The notes beneath the pieces are model-generated. The model saw nothing but the letters and a program-made list of their open reading frames with translations. It was not told where the DNA came from and did no database searches. The position numbers were made by a program, and so were the translations under genes. DNA of 64,000 nucleotides from Burhinus oedicnemus. Its lineage: Eukaryota; Chordata; Aves; Charadriiformes; Burhinidae. Location of the stretch: positions 524,987-588,986 of the forward strand of contig VFFE01006620.1 in NCBI GenBank assembly GCA_008921705.1, read 5' to 3'. Shown in pieces: positions 37,786-50,571 of the stretch (position 1 is its first letter; every line of letters begins with the position of its first letter).

Positions 37786-39579
37786 GTGATGAGAAACGTG
37801 GAAGTATATAGTTGTAGAAGCACTGCAAGACCAGAGGAGAAGGAGAGGGAAGAGCTGATTAAGGGTCTCAGGAAAACCACAAAACAATGAATAAATCATA
37901 CGATCTCACAGAGGTGGGACAGGATGCAGAGGCAGAAGATGACAATCACTGTCAGGCCCTAGAGACTACAAAAAAGGGAGACCCCAAAGTGGCACATGGC
38001 ATCCAAGCTAAGAAATACCTCGGAGATGCGGAGAGAACTCAACAGCAGTCATTCTTTGTCCTCTGTGTCACTGCAAAGACTACTGGATGGTTCACCTGGA
38101 TACAAGTGTCTTGGTGCCTGACTACAGGACAAACTACTTAGATACAGATGCTGTAGTGTTTGAGAGCATGTTGGTTTGACAGTCTGAGTGTGAATGAGTG
38201 AAATTGTTTTTGTTTCCATTTTCTTTCACAATAAATTCACCTTCATCTCCTGTAAGTTCTTGCATTGAGATTTGTCGCAGTGCTGCAACAGTATTGCAAT
38301 ACACAGCTGTGTTGCAGGGTAAAGAATCCATATTTGATTTGAACCATGGATGCCCATTTGTAGCAGATATGAAAATTTAAATGCCTTTTTAAGTTTTTCA
38401 GATAAGAACATATCCTTTTCATTCCCTGAAAATCATGTCTATTTGCGATTTTCATTTCCACTTAATTAATGTGATATCTTAAGCAGTTAAAAAAATAAGA
38501 AAAAAGAAAGCTGTAAAAAAAAGTGGTGGCGGTAGTGTCTTGTACGAAGGGCTCTTTTTCCCTTTGGGAAAAAAGATCTACTTCCTGACCTGCTTAAATT
38601 ATTGGATGGAACAGAAGTTAGGTCTCTCTCCCGACTCTCTGCAAACAAATACCTTTTTCAGGATCAGCACTTTAGCACATACTTAGTTCAAGCTTGCATT
38701 GCTGTCTAAATATGTTGAATTCAACCATATGCAGAAGCACGTTCTTCAGTTATGATCTCAGATTTGTACTTTGGAAAGAAAACAGTAAAAAAATGACTTT
38801 GTCATTGAAGTCAACAGTTTTGATTCTGATTATTCAGAATGGGTGACTGATCTGTGTAAGAAGTTGCCATTTTACATCACATTTTCAGAGTAGAAATGCA
38901 TTTTATTACCTTCTAAATCTATTGCATGAGACCAAATTAACCTCTGACACACACTAGGGATGAATCTGACCCATTGCAAATTTTTTTCCCAGCAATTCAC
39001 AAGGTAGCATCCATTTTTTATTCAGTTCTGGAAAAGCTGAGCAAATCAGTACATTTTTTTATTACATTAAATTGATTTATAAGTGACATAAGCGATGTAT
39101 AGACAAACGAGGACCACAACCTATTAAAAAATATGTAAATTAACATACATACAAACTGTGAATAGACCTTCTGTTGTTCATTTCTATCTACTGGCTACAC
39201 AGAAAATAATCTTGGTAAAATTCTGTCCCGACTTGCAGATGATACTTGTTACTTTGGTAAATATTTTTTTATTAATAAATATGAAGGCTAAATGGAGAGG
39301 AAGGTTTTGAGCAATGCAAAAGAAAACACCATTGTATGTTAAAGTCCTTGATTTAAGAAAACATGTAAGCATGTATGAATGCAGTCCTGTTTGGAAGAAT
39401 ATGCCTAAGTCCAGCAAAGCATATGCTTTAAAAACCTTGTCCTGGCTGGACGTGAGTTTTGGGTGAAAGCCAATATTCTTACAAGGGTTTGAACACAGAC
39501 ACATCGCATCCCACAGGACCAGTTCCCTAGTCTCAGTTACAGTTCCCTGTGCATTGCAACCAACCAAACTTCTGAATCC
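37786..39579. other. non-coding stretch, nothing recognised
   Basis: Short frames only, the longest being 144 codons on the minus strand (39184-39618), which runs into the adjacent LTR and shows no domain. No gene or further repeat was recognised. Confidence 0.5.
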
Positions 39580-40142
39580 TGTACTGGTTTTGGCTGGGAC
39601 AGAATTAATTTTCTTCATAGTAACTTATATGGGGCTGTGTTTTGAATTTGTGATGAAAACAGTGTTGAAAACACAGGGATGTTTTAGTTATTGCTAAGCA
39701 GTGCTTACACAACATCAAGGTCTTTTCTACTTCTCACCCTGCCCCACCAGCAAGTAGGCTAGGGATGCACAAGAATTTGGGAGGAGACACAGCTGGGACA
39801 GCTGACCGCAACTGACCAAAGGGATATCTCATACCATATCATGTCATGCTCAATAATAAAAGCTGGGGGAAAAAAAGGAGGAAGCGGCAACATTCGGAGT
39901 TACGGCATTTGTCTTCCCAAGTAACCATTATGCATGATGGAGCCCTGATTTCCTGGGGATGGCTGAACACCTGCCTGCCAACGGGAAGTGGTGCATGAAT
40001 TTCTTATTTCCTTTGCTTGCGTGTGGAGCTTTTGCTTTGCCTATTAAACTGTCTTTATCTCAACCCACAAGTTTTTGCACTTCTACCCTTCCAATTCTCT
40101 CTCCCATCCCACTTAGTTGTCAGCTGGGATTAAACCACAACA
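39580..40142 (+). mobile_element. solo LTR of an avian ERV (ERVL-like), plus strand
   Basis: The element starts TGTACTGGTTTTGGCTGGGA and ends TAAACCACAACA, so it is TG...CA bounded and about 563 bp long. In order it carries TTAATTTTCTTCATAGTA, GGGATGTTTTAGTTATTGCT, ACTGACCAAAGGGATAT, CATGCTCAATAATAAAAGC (TATA-like), AAGTAACCATTATGCATGATGG, a CCTATTAAACTGTCTTTATC block with an ATTAAA poly(A)-type signal, and a TCTCAACCC/CTCCCATCCCAC end. This is the wording of a common bird LTR. Compared with the family as I remember it, some GC-rich sequence between CCATCCCAC and TTAGTTGTCAGCTGG is missing. No clean target-site duplication is seen: AATCC lies upstream, and AACCC overlaps the 3' end by one base. 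No viral coding region adjoins it. Confidence 0.85.
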
Positions 40143-43100
40143 ACCCGACTTTTTTATAGGTGAATCTTGTGGACTATAGGTTTATCAGTCACAAAGCAGT
40201 TCACGCCTTTACATCTGTGAAAGATATCGCATGCAGGCATGTTGATTCCCAGTATAAGGTCTTGGCTTCAATGGTAGTTTATCACAGAATGACTTTGTTT
40301 CAGCAGTCATAGGAACATTATCATGCTGTGGTTAAGATGGTCACTGACCAAATCAAAGCATACTTCCCTGCTGACCTATTTTTGCTTCCACTTACTCTCT
40401 GTAAATCAGGAGTATATATATTAAAGTTCAGAGAGCAGAGCCAATTAAAAGAAAGGTAACAGGGGAACCTGAAAGAGTATCTGTAATTTTCACAAAGTTA
40501 CAACTGTTTAACGTAAATGTGTATAGTTCCCATACCTTGTAAATTAGCCTATGCTTGAGTACATCTTTAATCATTTACTGGGATAAATTGTAAGTGGTTC
40601 TCATGTTTTAGATATTAAATAACATTTAATTTATTTAGGGGTTTAATTTTGCTAGGAAGTATTTTTAATAGCAATTATTTTGATAGCAAATGTGTTATTT
40701 TGCATTCAGAGAATACAAACCAGATTCTTGATATATTGAAGGCATTGGCCCAGGTGCCCCCTATTAGCTACAGTGGAATATATGTGGAAGACTCCAAGTG
40801 AGTAGGGAACAACCTTAAAAAAGCCATACATCTGGTATCTGATAGCAGAATCTGAAACAAAGCCATTTTCTTGTCTAGCAAATAAAGTAGAAGTTTTGTT
40901 TACTATGAGGCTGGACAGACTGAAATCATATTCATCTTTGTGCTCCCCCCGTTGCCCCGAGCACATAAGCATATATTCAATGATGAGACCACATGGACTT
41001 CAAGATTGCACTGACCATCAAGCGTGTTGCGTAATTCATGCTGCGCAACTGAGGTTTTGTTGCTCAAAACAAGGCAAGATGTTGATTCCAAGTTATGGTA
41101 GAAAGCTCCAGTAGAAACATGTCAAACAGAAAAATCGGTCATTGGAGACTAACTAAAGAGTTTGGTCACAGTTAACATGAGCTTTTAAACTGCGTCTTTG
41201 TGGAAGTAATAGTCATCACTGTGGTTGTGATAATGTCAGTTTGTTGACATGAAGTTTATGGGTAACTATCTATTAGAAGTCCTGAACCATAATGAATTCT
41301 TTCAGCATTTATCATAATAGAATTAATTAGGATACATTTTGTGGGCATTAGTGAAGCTCTCACAAGTATTTTCCAGATATTTGCTCATAATTTAGCATTA
41401 GTCAGGCATGAGTTAATGGACACCAAAGGCTTTATTCCCTTAAAAATCCTTTCTTGTTTTGTGAGTCCCATTGCTATTTTATCATTTAATATTCATTTTC
41501 ATGACACTAGTCATGTGGTATTGATTTAGATATTGCACATTACCATGGGGACTCCATTTTAATCCAGTGTTAGTGTAGCATTAAAATGTAAAACAAAAGC
41601 ATTAGCATTTTAAGTTAAAAGCCTGCCTAAAATATTTCCATTTGGTGAAATTGTGTTGCCCCCACTGAGTCAAGAAATCAATCCAGATCATGCTTAAGGG
41701 TGCAGATTCATAAACAAATGTCATGATGCTTTTTATTTTAGCAACCACAAGTATTTCTGAAGTATTTAGAAGACCTAAAGGACAACAAAGCTCTTTGCAA
41801 GGGTAAACAACCTTTACTTTGCTACCTAAAGTCAGTGGGACATTTGACTTTGATTTCAGTGGCTAGAAAACCAACTCCAAAGAATTTGCCACCTGTGTAA
41901 ATGCCAAAATGGTGTTGTTCCACACAAAAGGGAGACTCTGGCTAAATTTAAATTTCTCTATAGTGGACTTTTCTTCTACTTTCAAGACACAAAGCGAATC
42001 ACCCAAGAGGAGAGTCATACAGAGACAAAAAAGCTCGTATATTTCCCCTTGGTTTATACCTGTGTATTGCCCACCATGATGTCAATGTATCAGACTACAG
42101 AATCCTTGCTCTGAGCATAGAAAGCTCTCATTTGTGTCAGTAAAAATTCCACATGCGTGGCTTTCAGAATAGCATCCTCAATTTGTTTATGATTTCTTTT
42201 CCCCAAGCCTAGTGCAGTCTCACTGAAATCCGTTAAAATACAGATATAAACTTAATTACCTGCACATCCACTCATACATATTACTCAAGAATTTTCCCAT
42301 TCATACCAATCTGCCAAAGTTTATGCTCATAAGGGCTTGTATATCTTTTATTATTAAGAAAAATAAGATTTAGTCGCTATAATTAGACTTTAAGAAAGCT
42401 ATTTAAAAAACTGGAAAGTCTTTTGCTGAGTTGTGGCCATGGTAATTCAGAGCAGCACACAGTTGTCACAATCGACTTTTCTCCCAGTCATTATGGCTCT
42501 GAGATGCTCCTGTCTCACTACCTTTACTAAGAAGAAACAAATAATCACTTTGAAGTCGCTTTGATCAGAGGGGAGAAAGGAAGAAATTTTTTCACTGTCC
42601 GATTTTAGATATGTTAATTTAGCCTTCTAACTGGCAGCAGTGCACAAGGTGATTAGACATTCAATATGCTGTAGAATAGAGGTATACCCCAGTTTCATGT
42701 ATTTTAAACCAGTTCAAATGGTATATCCAGGAAATGCTCCACGAGTTCTTGACCACGTATTGTTCATCTGAGGCACCCACATTCTGTTCCTGGAACAGAG
42801 ACAAGGAGGAAAGATGGAGGATAGAGTGGTAGAGCAGAAGAGAAGATATAAAAATGACAGAAAAATGGGGAAGAAAAGTCTGCTTCTGTGCACGTAACAA
42901 GGACAAAATTCTGCCCAGAATGTTTCCAAAGTTGTTTACAAAAGCATCAGTTCTAATAAAAATCTTGAGTCCAGACTCTGGGGCCTTTCTCTCCCGAGGC
43001 AGAGTGCTTTATCTAAGATTGCACAAGCAAATAGTCCTGAGCAGAAACAGAAATCACGCAGCTGCAGGATGCCACACGTTCTCCAGGTTCCCTCACTCCA

Positions 43101-44076
43101 TCTCCCCCCCTCCACCTTTCTGCTCTTTCTGCTAACAGTGATACATGTATGTTTGTGCAAACTCGAACTCACAGTGGGACTCCATGGTGATCCATCTAGT
43201 TCCTGGGTTGCAGTTCTCCACTTGCGCTTCCTGGCTGAGTAGCAACTACTGAGATCAGATAACACAGTATAGTGAGACCTCTCATTTGTACATTTCAAAA
43301 TCTGCTGTCAGCAGTGCAGAGCAAAGTCTAGCAAGCTGCAGAGAAATTCTTCACTTGAGTTAGTGAAAGTGTCTTAAGACCTCCCAGGAACATAATTGCT
43401 TTAGCTCTGCTCCACAGAACAGAGTAAGGAAGTGAAATGAGAGTTATTACATGTGACAGATGAGAAGAGATGGGAAAAAGATGTGAGAAGAGGTAGAGAA
43501 GTGAGGACTCATCTGAATGAACCATTCATTTCCCGAACTGCCTTGTGTTCTTGTTTGTCAAGAAGGTTAAGATTTGTTGCAGCCTTGCTAGACACTGGGC
43601 ATATGTATGTTCCTTTATTGCTACTCTATTGTCCTGCTAACACATATTATAATCCCGTTCTCATGAGTTATGATTTGGTTCGGAGAACATAAGAAAGTTA
43701 GAATTACAGAACAGTTACAGAACCATAACTGTTTTATGAAATTTTATGAAAGGCTAAAATATTTTAAGAAAACTGACACAAGCTTTGGAAAACATTTCTT
43801 AGATGTATCTTACCAAGGATGCTGACAACTTTGTAGCATTGAATGCTGTATGATATACATCACAACTGCAAAAAACTCAGATTTCATAGTCTGAAAACAT
43901 GAATATTTAATAATATAAGAACAAAAAAATACTGGTTTAAGTATTTGATATATATAGTCCTGACCACATTGTTCTTCAGATATGCTTATACTTCTAAACT
44001 CAAGTACTATTTTTCTGTGCTTGGTGTTCCTGATGAGATTAGCTTTTGTTGTAGGCTTGAAAATCTCCTGAAGTTT
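40143..44076. other. non-coding AT-rich stretch, nothing firmly recognised
   Basis: The spacer between two plus-strand LTRs is not retroviral. It has no gag-, pol- or env-like frame and no recognised repeat. It contains ordinary AT-rich unique sequence, with frames up to 120 codons (42936-43298, minus) that lack domains. This indicates that the two LTRs are independent insertions rather than the ends of one provirus. Confidence 0.6.
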
Positions 44077-44799
44077 TGTCCTGGTCTGAGATAGAACAAA
44101 ACCAATTTTCAGTAATTCTACTTTTCAGTTAAGCCTCTTACTGACCACACTCTCGGAAATTATTGGTATGTTTTTCAGACAGTGTCTGCTTCGAGCAGTG
44201 ATAATGTCTGATGTTTATAGTTAATACTAAGGAATGGTATGCAGAGATGCTCTTGCTTATACTTATTCCTTTAACAACCCAGGTCGGCTAACTTTGTATG
44301 TGCCACGTTGGATGGGCAGAAGCAGAAGAGTGTAGAGGGGTTGCACCTGCGGGGAGGAGCGGACAGGACAGGTGACCCAAAACTGACCAACGAGGTATTC
44401 CACCCTGTCTACATCATGCTCAGTATAAAAGCTGAGGGATCAAAGGGTCAGCCTTCTTTCTTCAATGGCCGGCGTCCGAGGAGGACTCTGTCCCTTCTTC
44501 TGTTTTTGACCCTGACCCATGTGTTCCTGAACCCAGTTCTTGAATCCAGTTCCCATCTGCTGCTGAGTCCAGTCCCAGTGCTGGCCAGTGATGTGATTGT
44601 CATCTTGGGAGCTCAGCACTGATTTTGTATATATTTGTATGTATTTCATTACTTTTCTTATTAATATTATTATCTTTTTATTGTTAATATTTCATTAGAG
44701 CTGTTTTAGGTTTTTTCCAACCCCTAAGTCCCTCTCCCTTATTCTATTAATAGAAAATATGTCATCCATTTAGTGGCCAGCCCAGCCTAAATTGTGACA
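44077..44799 (+). mobile_element. solo LTR of an avian ERV (ERVL-like), plus strand, with imperfect 5-bp target-site duplication
   Basis: The 723-bp element starts TGTCCTGGTCTGAGATAGAA and ends AAATTGTGACA. Its U3 contains CTTGCTTATACTTATTCC, GTTGGATGGGCAGAAGC and CAAAACTGACCAACGAGG. A TATA-like CAGTATAAAAGC lies near 44430, followed by GGCCGGCGTCCGAGGAGGAC. The AT-rich end TTATTAATATTATTATC precedes CCATTTAGTGGCCAGCCC. The flanks are AGTTT (44072-44076) and GGTTT (44800-44804), a 5-bp duplication with one transition, the length expected for ERVL-type integration. It is well preserved with no evident large deletion, so relatively young. No coding sequence is attached. A second copy of the family is cut by the gap at 28685-28950. 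Confidence 0.9.
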
Positions 44800-47089
44800 G
44801 GTTTTTAGGTTAAATTTATGTGTATGAGTTCAACATTATCATAAATGGTTCCATAATAATGTTGCATGAAAAATACAGTTCAAGACTGCATCTTTTGGCC
44901 AGACAGATCAGCCCTCTTTTCTACTGCTGGCCAGTGCCAAATCTACAGAAAGATACACATACAATCCCACAGAGAAAGCTGAATTAGAATTCAGTGCCAA
45001 GTGGGAATGTTTTTTTCATTGTCACTACAATTTTACACTTCAGGGCTGCTCCTGCAGCTTTGCAAGAGCAAATAATGATGAACATCAATTGAAGATTTTC
45101 TGTTTATAGATACCTGATAGGTAGATATAGTCTACTGATTGGTAGATATAGACCAAATTTAACTATGGGAAACCTTTCTTAAACCTCTGGAAAGATGGCC
45201 TGAAATCAGTCTTTCATAAGTCAAGTCTATGATGGGTATAGACAAAAAATTCACTATATGCAGTGTGCCACATAGCAAAAAAAAGGCATGTAGAGAAAAC
45301 TCCAGGCATATTTTAGCCTTTTGCTTAGACTGCTGTTACCTTAATATCATGGTGAAATCCTGGTGTTCAAGGCCACGTGATGAGCCATTGGTTTGCTGTA
45401 GCAGTGTGCTATGAATTTCATCACACTATGCTGCCTTATTTCTGAGTCTTCTGCAGTCCTTTATGGAGCCTTGTCATATGACAAGAGATTTCCTACAGGC
45501 ATCAGAACATCTTCAAAACATATTCTTCAGGGGATATGCTTCAAACATAAGAATTGAAAACAAGCCTTGTAATTCCACCCCAAACAGAGCACTGAGAAAG
45601 GTCCTAACAGACACTGATCTAGGGTTTGTTTGACCACAATCTCAATATGCACAAAGCCTTCTATTCTATTGATAATATAAAACTCAGTAAGCTGATGGAT
45701 TCAGCACTTTCTTCACTGCCCCAGCCAGTCACTAGCATGTAGGACTGGCTTCCTTGAGCTGAATTATTTGATAAGCAGTTTAGCAGCAAAGATCTTGTAC
45801 AACATTTGTTACTGATGAATTTCCAACCGAACCATGTCTGTTTCTGTATTATGTTCTCTAAACATCTCAATCATAGTGTGGTTTGGACTGTGGAAACAGT
45901 TCCACATGGCAGCTGAGAACAGAACAGCACACACTGTTCTGGTTGACAACATCTGGAAGCTCAGAGTAACATTACCTAAAGAGGAAACAGTTAAAACGTA
46001 TTTATTGTTAGGCTTGTGACACAATAACATCGTGCTGGGCTTCCCAGAGCCACTAAATTTGTCCTTTGGCTGTTGTCAGTAGCAGCTGATTGAGATCCCT
46101 CCTATCAGTTTTGGAAGGAGTCAAATCTTGGATCCTCCTGAATGGAGACTGATGCCAGAGAATGAGAGAGAGTTGAGAAATGACAGAAGTATTGGAGAAC
46201 CAGTCTTGCAAAGGATAGCTGCTCTAGAGGGTCTGAGTCTTTAGACCAGTCTATAATATGCCACCAGTAGTTGTCTCAGCCTCAGCACGTCTAGTGACAG
46301 GCAACTGAGAAATCAAGGAGATAGTTGTGTAGCTTGCACAGGGGGAATACAGCCTGTAGCAGCTTTTCTTGCTGGCTGTCGCAAGTTCTCTGTAGTCATC
46401 AAGTGTCTGAAGGAGGTCATGGGCAGGGATGTGTCAGGAATACAGCCCAGGAATCTTTGTTGATTTCACCCTCTACTAATCTGGATTTCAGTGCAGAGAT
46501 GAACAGTAGTGCAGTAAGTTTGTATCATGTTCTATCACCCCAGGCATATCACAGCTCAGAGCTACACTGTCACTGTACCTCAATCTCCAGACTAGGTATG
46601 TGGTAGCACAAGAGAGGCCTAACACCATGGCTTGGGTCAAAGAGAACTGCCTTAGGTTTGACAAGGAAGAAGCTTGTGGACAGGTCCAGATACTACAGCA
46701 AAGCCTGGATACTTGTACTATGTCCTGTGCCTCAACAGTTTTGCTTACTGAGGAATGAGTTTTGGGTTGACCTGAAATGATGCAGCGATTTTGGTGGAAC
46801 TTGTCTGAAAATTTTGATCAAAAGAAAGTGTTTGGGTAGATACACTAACTCAAGCGCAGTAAGGACCTCTATCCTCTATGTGAATACTGATGCACGTATT
46901 TTGGATGTGAAGGACCTTTTACCTTTCTCCTGTTCCACATCTAAGGGCATCACCACATTAAGGGTATTCTGGTTTAGAGTGATGGAGGGAGGTTCCTTAG
47001 TCTGGCTGGCCACTGTTCAAAAATGGGTATCACTGCATAAGAACTGATCAGGTCAACAGACATGAGAAACAGTAACTGTAGGTTAGTGC
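44800..47089. other. non-coding stretch with a small tandem duplication
   Basis: A near-duplicate of about 21 bp (GATAGGTAGATATAG and GATTGGTAGATATAG, 45111-45151) is present. Otherwise there is no supported gene or mobile element, and frames are below about 95 codons. Confidence 0.5.
45111..45151. repeat. imperfect ~21-bp tandem duplication
   Basis: TACCTGATAGGTAGATATAG (45111-45130) is followed directly by a second copy with a few changes, TCTACTGATTGGTAGATATAG (45131-45151). This is a local slippage product. Confidence 0.75.
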
Positions 47090-47165
47090 TTTCGCTGTTG
47101 TGGTTAGGATGCTTACCTGAGAAGTGGAATACCTTGGTTCCTGTCCCTGGGCCAGTGATCACTTA
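47090..47165 (+). mobile_element. possible tRNA-derived SINE head (MIR-like)
   Basis: GTTGTGGTTAGGATGCTTAC resembles an A-box-containing tRNA-derived SINE head. GTGGAATACCTTGGTTCCTG lies at the spacing expected for the B-box region (GGTTCGAATCC-type, degraded). It is not a tRNA gene, because the stems do not close. It is best read as an ancient MIR-class 5' fragment. Confidence 0.4.
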
Positions 47166-50100
47166 AGCACACTGTACTTCAAAAAAGAGACTGAAAAGCT
47201 GTCCAGCTCTGGCATGGAGTGCAGAGGCCAGGGCATTCTTCTGGGAGCTAAGGATTTGAAACTTCTCAGTGGGAGAAGGCAGTGAATCTAAATCTCTGAT
47301 ACTCTGGGTAAGCAGCTTAAGCACTGGGTTAGGCAGAAAGAGTGACACTTCCTTGTTATTTTTCAGTGTTACTTAATGAAGCTTTTAATTTCCAGTACTT
47401 TGCTTTTGTTAGAACTGTCTGCAATGAAAACAAAAATATTTCCTTTGACTCATAATGATTTTTTTCTTTTGTTTCTCTAAGAAAAAAACAAAAAAAAATC
47501 ACTTAGGTTGAAGGCTAAATGTTTTGTTTGTTTGGACTAAGAACTGAAAAATTCATTATTTGCACAAAGTATTAACTGAGGCTAAGAGCTTAACAGGATT
47601 CATAAAGAACTGAATATCACATAGAGAAGAAGGAAGTTCCAAGTGCTTTGGAGGACTGGCCCAGAATCCAAAAGATCTTGAAAAATTGGAAAACTGGTCC
47701 AAAACAAACTAAAAGAAGCTCAGTAAAGCCAAGCACAAAGCGATATAATTAAGAAGGAACAATCAAACAAATACACATAAAGCAAGAAATAATTGCTAGG
47801 CAGAAGTACCACGAAAAAAGGGATTGCTGTGAGTGACAGAGCATCAATAACATGAAGCTGTAACAGCAACAAGGAAAAGACAAATCCACTGCATGATGTA
47901 TTCAGAGGTCCTTCATGGGTATGACACCACTTCAGCAACCCTGTGATGCCAAGGTCTCAGCAGGTGCACTGTGTGTCATCTTTGGGGCTACAGTTCATCA
48001 GAGGTGTAGACTTCCTGGAAAAACAAAGGAACAGGAAAGTGATCAGACATGGAAAAGCCTGAAAGGCTACTCACTTTTAATACAGAAGAGTGAAGGCACA
48101 AGGGCAAAGCGAATCACTTCATGTAAGACCAATCACTTAGTCTCTTCTTCCATTAGCAGAAAGACAAAGATTGAATCCCCCTTACTTTTCAGCAAAGATA
48201 TAGGTTATATACAAGTTTAAAAAGGGGGTGAGAGGTGTTTTATTTTCTTCACAATAAGATGTGGCCACAGAAGGGGTTGGAGAAGCTCTCTCACTTCTGT
48301 TTTTTGACAAGATTTCTCAAGACATCTAGAGTCATGTTGGTAAGAAATGAAAATAAATGGGAGGGTCTTGTTTGTGCATCACCATGAACATAAGTACCGA
48401 CTATTCAACCCTGTTCATAGTGTAAGTGTTGTACAATGAGGTGAAGGTTCACTGCAAACCACCCACAACTGCAATTCCATTGACCAGAATGACATCACAT
48501 GCAAATACCAAGTAACGCTTTCTGCTTGCAGTAGGAGTATGTCTGCAAAATTTTCCCAGGGCTAGTGCTGCCATGGCATGGTATGAAATATGTGCAGTCG
48601 CTCTGAGGCTTATGTTGAGATCAGGAGCTATTTACTCATTGGGTAGCCCATGGGTAGCAGACAAGGGGCATCTGACCATCGCAAATAGACCCGGTCAGGG
48701 TTGGTGGAGTAAGAATTAAGCAAACCATTTAGAATGCCCCCACAGTCTATGTGATTTTTTTTCCCCCATTCTTTTTATTACTAACATATTGCTGCTTCTG
48801 TTTCTTACCACTTTGTGTTCCTTTTATATCACTTGAACATTTGAAAGGGCCCTTAAAGTGAGCATCAATAACCTTTATGCAGTCTTAATTGCTCCTTTAT
48901 ATGTTCAGAGAAAGGTAAAATGGCTGCGGTATCAATAAGAAGGTCCAAAGTGTGAAATTAAACTCATAACAGGGAAAAGGGAAAGATCTCTCCATGGTTT
49001 ATGGCCTCCACAGAGGGAAAGGAATTGGTCAGGATATGAAATCTCTGAATTTGGCACCAGGAATATATTGGGGTCGAGATGGGGAAAGGGTGCTGAATTA
49101 TCCCTGAATTTTGTCTGCTCTCCCCTTCTTGGTTAAGAATTGCCAGGACTATATTACAGCTGGGAGGTCTGGGCAAAAGTGTCCCCAGAGACTCATCCAT
49201 GAAGTTGCTCACTGGGCAACAGGTGTTATTCTTGTTCTGCAACAGGGAGGCTTCCTTTGTCCAGGCCACAAGAAGACACAGATAGCCTGAATACTTTCCT
49301 TTAAGAAAAGTCCATGAAGTAATTTGAGTTACAAATTAGAGGAAAATAAACCCTCTTAAAACTCTATGACTTTCTCCCATACTGTGACCAGGGTTGTCAA
49401 GATTTTTGCCCTCTGAGGCTTTTTATAGCCAGCTTCTAAACCCCTGAAAATAGGGCTTTCTGATGGAAATACTGACGCAGCTGTAACAACAGCAGTGCAA
49501 ATAAGGCTGCAATAACACTTCTGGGTCCCATAAAGGAGAAGGTGTTATGCAGGGGAAAGCGTTCACCTGGAACTCAAGTGTTTGACATCGCATCCAGTTC
49601 ACTCTTCACACCCAATATTATTTTTCAGTATTTTGCACTTACTGCAAAAAGAAGAACTTTGGTTCCTGGGGATCTCTAAAACTTTCTGTGCCTGTTGTCT
49701 TGGTGGCTTTCCTCAACTTTCCCAAAGACAGTCGGCACAATCTTTTTTATTATTATTTATTACAAGTAATAGAGAGCAAATTGTAATTTTTTGAGCTGGA
49801 GTAAATTTTAAGTATTATAAAAACAAGCAGATCTGGGCATATCAAAATGACACCTCAAGAAGTTAACATCATCTGTTGCAGAGTGCGTGTTGGCATTGCT
49901 CAACTCTGAAGGAAGGAAGCAGAGAACTAGAAAACACTCTGGATTTCAAAATATCCTTTATTCCCATGATTAGCAATGATATAATACAGCGTCAAGGATT
50001 TTGGTCACTTAACATGAACAGAGCATGTTGACAGATGGAGGAACTTTGTACTGTGCTAATGTTTACCTCAGGCTAGTGGGGAGAGACAACTCACCTGACA

Positions 50101-50540
50101 CTGATGCAAATGTACATCCTGCATAGCTATTACTGTGGCCTACATGCTGTATCAGCACTGTTTAGTGTGGGATTAGTCACAAGATAGCATTGAAGTCAAG
50201 CATTTAGCAAGATTAACAAAGGGACTGGACACTTATATAATGAAGAGTACCATCTACAGTTACATCAGGAAGAAATGGGGGAAAGAGAAATATGACCAGG
50301 AGTTACTGGAAGGAAAAACAAAACCTCATGATTTAGAGTATAATCTCTCCTCCAAGTGAAATGTAAGGAAAGAACTTCCCCTTTGGTCAACAATGTTCAA
50401 TTAATGGCTTCTTGCAAATGAGCTGCCTAGTGCAAGGCACTACAAGAGAAAGAATATAGGGATGGCTGGACGGATGATCTAATGTGCCATGATTATGCCA
50501 TGATTACTGAACCTTTTAGGGTGACAGTGTGGGTACAGAA
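47166..50540. other. non-coding stretch, nothing firmly recognised
   Basis: No gene is supported. A segment at about 49535-49612 (GGGGAAAGCGTTCACCTGGA...) weakly resembles a tRNA-derived SINE head, but not enough to call. Frames are about 100 codons or less and lack domains. Confidence 0.45.
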
Positions 50541-50571
50541 ATTACCGTCTTCTGGGATGGAAGACGGTAAT
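50541..50571. other. perfect 12-bp inverted repeat (hairpin)
   Basis: ATTACCGTCTTC (50541-50552) and GAAGACGGTAAT (50560-50571) are exact reverse complements separated by the 7-nt loop TGGGATG. A perfect 12-bp stem with so short a loop is not expected by chance in 64 kb. No mobile element with these ends was recognised around it, and the flanks are not U-rich in a way that suggests a terminator. Its origin is unknown. Confidence 0.9.

Noticed and set aside
39959..40159. 66-codon plus-strand frame with a hydrophobic middle, resembling a small secreted protein
   Set aside because: It lies wholly within the solo LTR and runs past its end. LTRs of this family carry no coding sequence there.
44308..44622. 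104-codon plus-strand frame
   Set aside because: It is contained in the 44-kb LTR and spans its TATA-like region. It is a chance frame in regulatory sequence.
39580..44799. A single provirus with LTRs at 39.6 and 44.1 kb
   Set aside because: The two LTRs differ in family, and the spacer has no retroviral coding sequence.
47090..47165. Possible functional tRNA gene
   Set aside because: Only A-box- and B-box-like words are present. The acceptor and anticodon stems do not pair, so a SINE head is the better reading.
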